Source of the DNA: Christensenella sp.
Lineage (GTDB): Bacteria; Bacillota; Clostridia; Christensenellales; CAG-917
Assembly: GCA_022009775.1 (NCBI GenBank)
Contig: CP091723.1
Coordinates: 248,001 to 312,000 of the forward strand
Direction of reading: 5' to 3'
Length of the DNA: 64,000 bases
Under the pieces are notes generated by a model, which was not told the DNA's origin, did no database searches, and was given only the letters and a program-made list of their open reading frames with translations. Each line of letters opens with the position of its first letter. Position 1 is the stretch's first letter. Made by a program: the position numbers and the translations under genes. Positions 39,171 to 46,527 of this stretch are shown here, one piece after another.

Positions 39171-39236
39171 ATTGCACTCCTTGTGCGCAAGCGCATAACG
39201 ATACGCATTTGCGCCGATATTAAAATTCTATGACAT

Positions 39237-39265
39237 ATTATAAACTAGAACCGCTTGTTTTGCAA
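39237..39265 (-). promoter_or_regulatory. Sigma-A promoter of galE-galU
   Basis: TTGCAA (39260-39265), 17-bp spacer, TATAAT (39237-39242), minus strand. Its -35 overlaps the -35 of the dinB promoter by one base, so the two polymerases cannot bind at once. Confidence 0.75.
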
Positions 39266-39283
39266 GACAAAATCGTATATAAT
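39255..39283 (+). promoter_or_regulatory. Promoter giving a leaderless dinB mRNA
   Basis: TTGTTT (39255-39260), 17-bp spacer, TATAAT (39278-39283). The +1 by standard spacing is 39290, the first base of the dinB GTG. A GAAC-like half site is present but no proper SOS box was found. Confidence 0.7.
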
Positions 39284-39289
39284 CAAATC

Positions 39290-40524
39290 GTGGGAAGAAC
39301 AATTTTACATTGCGACCTTAATAATTTCTACGCATCGGTAGAACAAAAACTGCATCCCGAATACGACGGGATGCCACTTGCCGTTTGCGGAGATCCGAAG
39401 GCAAGACACGGCATAGTCCTTGCCAAAAATCAACTTGCAAAACAAGCCGGCGTAAAGACCGCCGAAACCATTTGGGAAGCCAAGCAAAAATGCCCCGAAC
39501 TCGTGCTTGTCAAGCCGCATTTCGACGAATACGTCAAATATTCCAAACAAGTTTTTGAAATCTACACGTCCTTTACCGACAGAGTGGAAAGTTTCGGCAT
39601 AGACGAGTGCTGGTTGGACGTCACAGGCAGCGAAAAACTGTTCGGAGACGGAAAAACAATAGCAGACACCATTAGACAGACCGTAAAAGAAAAGACGGGA
39701 CTCACCATATCCGTCGGCGTATCTTTCACAAAAACACTCGCGAAACTCGGCAGTGACCTTAAAAAGCCCGACGCAACGACAGTTCTTGACGAAGAGCATT
39801 ATATGCAAATCATCGGCGATATGTCTCCGAGCGAGATGATAATGATAGGTCGCCACACCGCAGAAAAACTAGAAAAGCTCAACATTCGCACGATTCGCGA
39901 CCTTGCAAATGCAAACAGAACCGCTCTTCGCTATCAATTCGGAGTCATCGGAGACGCTCTCGTCAACGCCGCGCAAGGTGTGGAAACCGAAGAAGTTAAA
40001 CGCTACTACGACGTGCGTATCCCCAAGAGCATTTCAAAGGGAACTACCACTCCGAGAAACATACAAACGGCGGACGAAGCAAAAATCGTCGTCTACGCAC
40101 TATCCGAAATGGTGGCGGTGCAACTGCGCGGATACGGTCTCGTGGCAAACGGCGTGTACCTGTCAATCAAAAATCCTGCGCTCAACTGGACTTCAAAGCA
40201 AATTCCGCTGTCACCCGCAAGCGCAAACTCGGGTGATATCGCAAAAGCGGCGTTCAATCTGCTTTGCAAAATTCACAATTTCAGCGAACCGCTTCGCGCA
40301 ATAACCGTAGGAGCGATAAGACTGTCCGACAAAAACGAAGTGCAGATAAGTCTTTTGACGAACCCGACGGAAAAAAAGAAAAACTCGAAGGTACGATTGA
40401 CGAGATACGCAAAAAGTACGGCTACAAATCCGTGCAACGCGGACTGCTTCTGAAAAATGACCTTACGGGCAACCTGCACGAAGAAGACGATTTCAAACCT
40501 TTCCATCAATCGAAATCAACCTGA
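39290..40524 (+). CDS. dinB: DNA polymerase IV (frameshifted near the 3' end)
   Basis: Y-family translesion polymerase. I start at GTG 39290, giving GRTILHCDLNNFYASVEQ, the usual N-terminus; the frame is open further upstream but that would precede the promoter. Catalytic residues are in CDLNNFYASVE and SFGIDECWLDV. KPDATTVL and the thumb and little-finger domains follow. The frame breaks at the T4 run 40353-40356; five T give QISLFDEPDGKKEKLEG and extend the product to 40524 (411 residues, normal). Confidence 0.92.
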
Positions 40525-40541
40525 CAACGATTTATTTTAAG

Positions 40542-40570
40542 TCCGCACTTTTCGGTGCGGAATTTTATTT
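40542..40570 (+). terminator. dinB terminator
   Basis: TCCGCAC (40542-40548) pairs with GTGCGGA (40555-40561), then ATTTTATTT. Confidence 0.75.
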
Positions 40571-40618
40571 ATTCGATTTTTCGACAAATTTTCAACCTAG
40601 CACAAAAATCACATTATC

Positions 40619-40776
40619 ACACTTATCGTGTTTCATAATTTGATTTTTTGTTCGATTTCGCCTATAAAACGTTAAAAACGGCTTGATTTTACATTAATCA
40701 TAATACTTATCGTGTTCTATACAAACAATAATCGACACTTTTCGTATTTCAAAATAAAGATACACTTATCGTGTTT
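40619..40776. promoter_or_regulatory. Four-site operator-like array
   Basis: Four copies of an imperfect palindrome with consensus ACACTTATCGTGTTT start at 40619, 40703, 40735 and 40762. Copies one and four are identical; two has ATAC and TTC at its ends; three has TTTT and ATTT. Each is built ACAC-N5-GTGT. They occupy the 467-bp AT-rich gap before the Na/Pi cotransporter, upstream of its promoter. They do not match DnaA, Fur, CodY or PhoP sites known to me. No coding sequence is visible in the gap. Confidence 0.65.
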
Positions 40777-40893
40777 TATCTCTAAAATTCAATAAAAAAG
40801 ACGAGAGAACGAATTATAAGCGTCCGAAAATTTATATTTGATTTTCGGATAAAATTCCTTTAGCTAATATTTTGAAACGGCTCGTCAAATCGT

Positions 40894-40922
40894 TTTACAA
40901 GGTTGTTATTTTTCTTTATAAT
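40894..40922 (+). promoter_or_regulatory. Sigma-A promoter of the Na/Pi cotransporter
   Basis: TTTACA (40894-40899), 17-bp spacer, TATAAT (40917-40922). +1 near 40929, about 63 nt before the chosen start. The leader holds a GCGCG-N5-CGCGC inverted repeat and no clear SD. Confidence 0.7.
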
Positions 40923-40991
40923 AAATTTGTAAGTATAGACATAGAGAGACAAGGTCTCAAACGGCGCGCTCGGCGCGCAAACGCTTATAAT

Positions 40992-42692
40992 ATGACATCT
41001 GTTCAAATCGCAACTGCAGTCCTGACGCTGATTGCGGGCATCGGCATTTTTCTCATCGCGTGCACGATGATGAGTTCAAATCTCGAATCGGTCAGTTCAA
41101 ACAAGCTCAAAAAACTCTTCGCTCGCACGTCCAAGAGCAAACTCGTCGGCGTCGGCATAGGCACGGTTGCAACCGCGGCAATTCAAAGTTCGGGCGCAAC
41201 CAGCGTCATGGTCATAGGTTTCGTCAACGCAGGCATTATGTCACTCATGCAGGCGGCAACCGTGATTTACGGCGCAAACATAGGAACGACCATAACGGGA
41301 CAAATCACCGCGCTAGGCATGTTTGACAACACAATCTCGACGGGCGTCGTGTTTGCAACGTTTGCGGGAATCGGTGCGTTCGTCATGGCTTTTGCAAAGA
41401 AAGACGTCGTCAAAAAAGTCGGCGGCATACTGGCAGGCTTCGGTATGCTTTTCGTCGGTCTCGATATGATGAGCGGCTCTATGGGCGACTTTGCAAAACT
41501 CGAATCCGTCAAAAACTTTCTCGCTCTTATAAAAAATCCTATCCTGCTCGTTCTCATTGGCGCAGTGTTCACCGCAATCATTCAAAGTTCGTCGGTCATG
41601 ACTTCGGTTGCGATAACCATGGTCTTTACGGGGCTTATATCTCTCGATCAAGGCATTTATCTCACTATGGGATCGAACATCGGCTCGTGCGTCGTGGCGA
41701 TAATCGCAGGTATCACGTCAAGCACAAACGCAAAGCGCACCGCTCTTATTCACCTTTTGTTCAATATATCGGGCGTCATCGTATTCATGCTCGTTGCGAT
41801 GATGATGAGAGAGATTTCAAAAGCGGTAACACCCGAAAGAGTGATAACGTTCGGTTGGCTGTTTGAAAAGATGTTCCCCGGCGCGCCGCAGACGCAACTT
41901 GCAATGTTTCACACGATATTCAACGTGATTACGGTCATATTCATGCTTCCGCTTACGAATTTGCTCGTGAAACTCGTCACGAAGATTATCCCCGAAAAGA
42001 AAAAAGCGGAAGAACCGCAGGAAAAACTCCACTATATCGACGAACACATGCTTTCAACGCCGCCTATTGCAGTTGCGCAGGTCAAAAACGAAATCGTCAA
42101 CATGGCGGAAATCGCATTGCACAATTTCGACCTTGCATGCGACATCGTTTGCACACTCGATTATACGAACGTCGAAACTTTCCGCAAAAACGAAAACGAA
42201 TTGAATTTTCTGAACAAAGAAATCGCGCGTTTCGTCGTAAGATTGTCGAATCTCAAACTCAACGACAAGGACCATATCTATCTTGCCACGACGTTCCATA
42301 CTATTTCAGATCTTGAACGAGTCGGAGACTACGCAGAAAACATCGTGGAATACGCAGACAAACTCAAAGACTCCGAACAATCGTTCTCCGAGACCGCTGT
42401 CGGCGAAATAAGAAACATGCAACAACGAATCGAAGATTTGTTCCAGAAAGTCATGAAAGCGTACGTAAATGTCGACACACATTCTCTCGACGAAGCAAAC
42501 GAGATAGAAGAAAGTATAGACGCGCTCGCCGAAGAAATGGAACAAAACCACATAAAACGCATGCGAGAAGACCTTTGCACACCTGACGTAGGGGCTCAAT
42601 ATTTGTCGCTTACGTCTGACTCCGAACGTGTCGCAGACCACTTCATCAACGTCGCAAAATCAATAAAAGAACTCTCGCCCAAAGCAGAATAA
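40992..42692 (+). CDS. Na/Pi cotransporter family protein with PhoU-like domain
   Basis: NptA/PNaS-type phosphate transporter of 566 residues. Two inverted repeats carry the QSSGATSVMVIGF and QSSSVMTSVAITMVF motifs, with about nine membrane helices in the first 370 residues. The C-terminal about 180 residues are a cytoplasmic PhoU-like helical bundle (LERVGDYAENIVEYAD; SERVADHFINVAKSI). The start at 40992 is chosen because the frame upstream of it (open from 40872) precedes the promoter. No SD is seen. The four-site operator array upstream suggests regulation, perhaps by phosphate. Confidence 0.9.
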   Translation: MTSVQIATAVLTLIAGIGIFLIACTMMSSNLESVSSNKLKKLFARTSKSKLVGVGIGTVATAAIQSSGATSVMVIGFVNAGIMSLMQAATVIYGANIGTTITGQITALGMFDNTISTGVVFATFAGIGAFVMAFAKKDVVKKVGGILAGFGMLFVGLDMMSGSMGDFAKLESVKNFLALIKNPILLVLIGAVFTAIIQSSSVMTSVAITMVFTGLISLDQGIYLTMGSNIGSCVVAIIAGITSSTNAKRTALIHLLFNISGVIVFMLVAMMMREISKAVTPERVITFGWLFEKMFPGAPQTQLAMFHTIFNVITVIFMLPLTNLLVKLVTKIIPEKKKAEEPQEKLHYIDEHMLSTPPIAVAQVKNEIVNMAEIALHNFDLACDIVCTLDYTNVETFRKNENELNFLNKEIARFVVRLSNLKLNDKDHIYLATTFHTISDLERVGDYAENIVEYADKLKDSEQSFSETAVGEIRNMQQRIEDLFQKVMKAYVNVDTHSLDEANEIEESIDALAEEMEQNHIKRMREDLCTPDVGAQYLSLTSDSERVADHFINVAKSIKELSPKAE

Positions 42693-42744
42693 ATCATAAA
42701 CAAAATCTGCATATTCGAATAAAAGGCATAATAAACGGTAAAAA

Positions 42745-43332
42745 ATGAAACTTGCAATCGCAACCAACAATCAACACAAACTTCAGGAAATCAGAGCCAT
42801 TCTCGGCGATTCGTTTGAAGAATTGCTTTCGCTCAAAGATTTGGGCATAGACGTCGACGTCGAAGAAACCGGCACGACGCTCGAAGAAAACGCACTCATC
42901 AAGGCTCGCGCTATTCTCGCTTTGTCGGGAATTGCCACGCTTGCCGACGATACGGGACTTATGGTCGACGCACTGAACGGCGCTCCCGGAGTATATTCGG
43001 CTCGCTATGCGGGAGAAGAACACAACGACGCAAAAAACCGCGCTCTGCTTCTCAAAAATCTTGACGGCGTAAAAGACCGCTCCGCGCATTTTGCAACGGT
43101 TATAGCATTGTGTTATCCCGACGGAAAAACGCTGACGGCATCGGGACGCGTCAACGGCGAAATTTTGCTGTCGGAACGCGGAACGGAAGGTTTCGGATAC
43201 GATTCCTTGTTTTTCTCGACCGAACTCGGCAAAACGTTTGCCGAAGCGACGCAAGCGGAGAAAAATTCCGTCAGTCATCGCGGACGCGCACTGAGAGCGA
43301 TGCTCGAACTTGTAAAATCTCAAGAAAAATGA
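42745..43332 (+). CDS. rdgB: dITP/XTP pyrophosphatase (Ham1/RdgB)
   Basis: Removes non-canonical purine triphosphates. 195 residues with the family start TNNQHKLQEIRAIL, then ADDTGLMVDALNGAPGVYSARYAG and the C-terminal EKNSVSHRGRALRAM. Complete. The TGA overlaps the next ATG. A CATAAT at 42727-42732 would start transcription 6 nt before the ATG, but the -35 is poor. Confidence 0.94.
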   Translation: MKLAIATNNQHKLQEIRAILGDSFEELLSLKDLGIDVDVEETGTTLEENALIKARAILALSGIATLADDTGLMVDALNGAPGVYSARYAGEEHNDAKNRALLLKNLDGVKDRSAHFATVIALCYPDGKTLTASGRVNGEILLSERGTEGFGYDSLFFSTELGKTFAEATQAEKNSVSHRGRALRAMLELVKSQEK

Positions 43333-43796
43333 CGACGATAACCGTTTTTTCAGACAGTCACGGAACGCCGCTTCCAACAAAACTCACAAGCGTTGCGTTT
43401 GAAAGCGATCTCGTGTTTTTTCTCGGCGACGGAATACTTTCGCTCGGAGATATGCTTTTGCACAATGGGTTTCATGCGGTCAAAGGCAATTGCGACCCGT
43501 CGTGCGGTTTTTGCGACGAAGAAGTTGTGGAAGTCGAAAACGTGCGCATTTTGCTCACTCACGGCGACAAATATCACGTAAAAAGCGATTTGACATCACT
43601 TTATATGCGTGCGCGCGAACTCGAATGCAATCTCGTATTGTACGGTCACACGCACTTTGCCGACGTTCAGGAATATGCGGGAGTTACGCTCGTAAACCCG
43701 GGCGCAATACACTCCGCACGCACCGGTGCGCCGTCATACGCCTATGTCGTGGTTACCAACGGAAAATTTGTCGTCAAAATAGTAAATCTTACTTGA
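43329..43796 (+). CDS. YfcE/MJ0936-family metallophosphodiesterase
   Basis: A 155-residue calcineurin-like phosphoesterase. Metal ligands are in FSDSHG, FLGDG, KGNCD, LLTHGD and YGHTHFA. It resembles small phosphodiesterases often paired with rdgB. The start overlaps the rdgB stop. Physiological substrate unknown. Confidence 0.9.
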   Translation: MTTITVFSDSHGTPLPTKLTSVAFESDLVFFLGDGILSLGDMLLHNGFHAVKGNCDPSCGFCDEEVVEVENVRILLTHGDKYHVKSDLTSLYMRARELECNLVLYGHTHFADVQEYAGVTLVNPGAIHSARTGAPSYAYVVVTNGKFVVKIVNLT

Positions 43797-43801
43797 ATTT
43801 C

Positions 43802-43830
43802 TTGACATAAAACCGTCGATGTGATAATAT
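43802..43830 (+). promoter_or_regulatory. Sigma-A promoter of the Gly-Arg-His tRNA operon
   Basis: TTGACA (43802-43807), 17-bp spacer, TAATAT (43825-43830), 53 bp before tRNA-Gly. Confidence 0.8.
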
Positions 43831-43882
43831 TGTCAAGCATTGAATAGATTATGCGACTTTTCGTTGCGTCTTCATTCGATAT

Positions 43883-43956
43883 GCGGGTGTAGTTCAATGG
43901 TAGAATGTCAGCCTTCCAAGCTGATTGCGTGGGTCCGATTCCCATCACCCGCTCCA
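43883..43956 (+). tRNA. tRNA-Gly (TCC)
   Basis: Acceptor GCGGGTG pairs with CACCCGC; anticodon loop CTTCCAA gives TCC; T-arm GTGGG-TCCGATT-CCCAT; CCA encoded. Confidence 0.96.
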
Positions 43957-43981
43957 TATATCTTCAGATCGTTGAAGATAT

Positions 43982-44058
43982 GAGCCTGTAGCTCAGCAGG
44001 ATAGAGCAACGGCCTTCTAAGCCGTGTGTCGGGAGTTCGAATCTCTTCAGGCTCGCCA
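43982..44058 (+). tRNA. tRNA-Arg (TCT)
   Basis: Acceptor GAGCCTG pairs with CAGGCTC; anticodon loop CTTCTAA gives TCT; D-arm GCTC-AGCAGGATA-GAGC; CCA encoded. Confidence 0.96.
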
Positions 44059-44062
44059 TTAT

Positions 44063-44140
44063 GGTGGATATAGCGCAGTTGGTTAGCGTGCCAGGTTGTG
44101 GCCCTGGAGGTCGTGGGTTCGAATCCCACTATTCACCCCA
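44063..44140 (+). tRNA. tRNA-His (GTG)
   Basis: Acceptor GTGGATA pairs with TATTCAC, with the extra G at -1 opposite discriminator C, the His identity pair. Anticodon loop TTGTGGC gives GTG. CCA encoded. A substrate for Tgt. Its 3' end is duplicated 220 bp downstream. Confidence 0.96.
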
Positions 44141-44155
44141 TAATGAACGATACTC
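44120..44155 (+). repeat. Direct repeat, copy A: tRNA-His 3' end
   Basis: A 36-bp sequence from the T-arm of tRNA-His through CCA and 15 bp beyond. It recurs exactly at 44340-44375. Just after it a small hairpin (ACTCT-GCAA-AGAGT) forms. Confidence 0.85.
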
Positions 44156-44207
44156 TGCAAAGAGTTCATATAGTTCGATTTTGACGAAAATCTCGTTGGA
44201 TTCGAAC

Positions 44208-44248
44208 GGGCAGAAAAGCAAACAATCCTGTGAATTGTTTGCCTGCCC
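44208..44248 (+). other. Strong hairpin inside the tRNA-His duplication
   Basis: GGGCAG (44208-44213) pairs with CTGCCC (44243-44248), and GCAAACAAT (44218-44226) with ATTGTTTGC (44234-44242), with an AAAA bulge between. It sits in the 184 bp between the two direct-repeat copies. That interval and the stretch to tRNA-Gln (363 bp in all) show no gene. Confidence 0.6.
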
Positions 44249-44339
44249 CGGCGTGATAGTGCCGACCTTGCTTTGCAGTGCGGGCATAAAAAAGATATGT
44301 GCCTGTGCCGTGCGAGAACATCGCATAGGTCAAACGGAG

Positions 44340-44375
44340 CGAATCCCACTATTCACCCCATAATGAACGATACTC
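44340..44375 (+). repeat. Direct repeat, copy B: orphan tRNA-His 3' end
   Basis: Exact copy of 44120-44155 with no 5' part of a tRNA before it. The following hairpin (ACTCC-CAAA-GGAGT) differs from that of copy A by one compensatory pair (T-A to C-G). It is either a recombination scar or a tRNA remnant. Confidence 0.85.
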
Positions 44376-44470
44376 CCAAAGGAGTTTCATATACAAAATT
44401 CGCTCAATTGCGGATTTTGGCACAAATTTGACAAATATATCAAATTTGAACAAAAATGCAGTCGATTTTG

Positions 44471-44499
44471 TTGCAAAATCTTTGATGAAGTGATATTAT
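44471..44499 (+). promoter_or_regulatory. Sigma-A promoter of the Gln-Lys tRNA operon
   Basis: TTGCAA (44471-44476), 17-bp spacer, TATTAT (44494-44499), 15 bp before tRNA-Gln. Confidence 0.75.
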
Positions 44500-44513
44500 A
44501 GACTGCGCTGGAT

Positions 44514-44588
44514 AGGGGTATCGCCAAGCGGTAAGGCACCAGATTTTGATTCTGGCATTCGTTGGTTCAAATCCAGCTACCCCTGCCA
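44514..44588 (+). tRNA. tRNA-Gln (TTG)
   Basis: Acceptor AGGGGTA pairs with TACCCCT; anticodon loop TTTTGAT gives TTG; CCA encoded. Confidence 0.95.
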
Positions 44589-44591
44589 AAT

Positions 44592-44667
44592 GACTCACTA
44601 GCTCAGCCGGTAGAGCACCGCACTTTTAATGCGATGGTCCGGAGTTCGAATCTCCGGTGGGTCACCA
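44592..44667 (+). tRNA. tRNA-Lys (TTT)
   Basis: Acceptor GACTCAC pairs with GTGGGTC; anticodon loop CTTTTAA gives TTT; T-arm CCGGA-GTTCGAA-TCTCCGG; CCA encoded. Confidence 0.96.
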
Positions 44668-44673
44668 AATGAC

Positions 44674-44712
44674 AATAATACGAACTCAGATAATGGGTTC
44701 GTATTATTTTTT
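44674..44712 (+). terminator. tRNA operon terminator
   Basis: AATAATACGAAC (44674-44685) pairs with GTTCGTATTATT (44697-44708), followed by TTTT. Confidence 0.9.
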
Positions 44713-44856
44713 CGAGAATTTTTGCAACAAAATTACACCTATAAATTCAAAGAATTTATAAAAATCTCGTATTGTTGATTTTAGGCAATTAAGGCACCAC
44801 CCTATTTATCCATGCATCTGCTTACGCACAAAATTTGCGCGCAACTTCTTATATTA

Positions 44857-46500
44857 TCATTCATACTCATCGTTTAACATTACCTCTTGTGCAATACCAT
44901 ATACGTTTGAAAACGGCGAAATATCATCTGTTGAGCGGTTCATATCTCGTAATAGTCCCTTATAAAGATAACGCAAGTCTTTATTGCGTTCTTCAAAACC
45001 GACATGCAAATCATTTTTCGCGATGTGACCGAACGTTAAATCTTTTAATCGTCGATATTAACTTTTTCGACGCATAGCCGGACGGAGCACGCCAACTCCA
45101 ATTCCCTTGTGCAACGGACGGCGTATTCATTCTGCCTTCTTCGTTTCCAAGCAAAAGCCAGTCCTGCAACGGTATCACCGCAAGTTCCGCAATTGAATCA
45201 AACGCCAGTTTAATCATCTTATATGTCGGGTTTAACCCTTTGATGTGCGAACATTCTCTTTTGAATCGTTTGAGCGTATCTCCGTCAAGGTTTTCCGTCC
45301 ACGTACGAGTACAGTCGGCGTCGTGAGAACCCGTATAAACCACATAATCTTTATTTGTATATAGCCTCGGCAAATATTCGCTGCCCTCGTCAAAAAACGC
45401 AAACTGCAATATTTTCATCCCGGGATATCCGCAATACGCAATCAGTTCTCGCACGTCATCGGTCAAAAAACCAAGATCTTCCGCGATTATTTTTGCATTT
45501 GGAACGCTTTGATTTATCGCATCGAAAAGTTTTCCCCGGGGCCTTTTTCCCAGTGTCCGTTGCGAGCGGTCTGCTCGCCGTACGGTATTGCATAATATCC
45601 CGCAAACCCGCGAAAATGGTCTATCCTTACAATGTCAAATAACGACGCACAAATTTTGATGCGCGAGCACCACCACTTGAAGCCGTTCTTCTCCATTTTC
45701 GCATAATCGTAAATCGGATTGCCCCACAATTGTCCATCTGGGGAAAATCCGTCGGGAGGACAACCTGCAACAAATGTCGGATTCAAGTTCTCGTCAAGAA
45801 GATACTCGTCTGTGTTGCTCCACACGTCAACGGAGTCGTAAGCTACGTAAATCGGTATATCGCCTATAATCTTTATGCCTTTCGAGTGTGCGTAAACGCA
45901 CACCTTTTTCCACTGGGAGAAGAACTCGTATTGAACGAATCTCCAAAAATCCATTCTCGAAGAAAACTCCTCTCTGCACCGGATAGCATTTTTGTAAATT
46001 CTATACTCCTCCGACCATGACGACCACGGCGCATAATTAAATTCTTCTTTGAGGGAAAAGAACAGCGCATAATCGTCAAGCCACCAGGAATTAGAATTGC
46101 AAAATCTCGTAAAAGCGGCATTTTTCTTAAAGTTGGAGTACGCTTTTTTCAAAACGTTTATGCGCGTTTCAAACAATCTCCCGTAATTCACTCGCTCGCA
46201 GCAATCTTTTTGTGATTCCAAATCGGTGTCCGAGAGCAAACCCTCGCTTTTCAACTCATCCAAATCCACAAAATACGGATTTCCCGCAAAAGATGACGGC
46301 GACTGATACGGGCTGTCGCCGTAGGCAGTCGGATTGAGCGGCAAAACCTGCCAACACTTCGTTGAGGTTTTGTCCATAAAGTCAATCCAATCATAACACG
46401 GCTTGCCAAAAGAGCCTATACCGTACTCGGATGGCAAACTGCTAACTGCCATAAGCAATCCGCTTTTGTGCGAAAAACCGAATTTTTTATTTACCGCCAT
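44857..46500 (-). CDS. malQ: 4-alpha-glucanotransferase (frameshifted)
   Basis: GH77 amylomaltase that reshuffles imported maltodextrins. SGLLMAVSSLPS, DIPIYVAYDSVDVW, RIDHFRGFAGYYAIP (catalytic Asp), AEDLG, and NWSWR near the end are signatures. The frame breaks at the A4 run 45525-45528; five A give GENFFDAINQSVPNAKIIAEDLG. The plain stop is then 45011 (496 residues). One base fewer in the T4 run 45043-45046 would instead give STIKDLTFGHIAKND and about 50 more codons to 44857. I favour the longer form because DLTFGHI matches the usual LTELYGR end, but the tail is unusual. Last gene of the maltodextrin operon. Confidence 0.85.
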
Positions 46501-46527
46501 ATAACAAACTCCCTATGCCGACTTGCG

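Noticed and set aside
40619..40776. DnaA-box cluster or replication origin
   Set aside because: The sites share TTATC with DnaA boxes but then read GTGT rather than CACA, and no dnaA, dnaN or other origin gene is near.
43969..44349. Small open frames across the tRNA cluster
   Set aside because: They overlap tRNA genes on both strands and show no family resemblance.
44120..44375. Second complete tRNA-His gene
   Set aside because: Only the T-arm and acceptor 3' side are duplicated; D-arm and anticodon arm are missing upstream of 44340.
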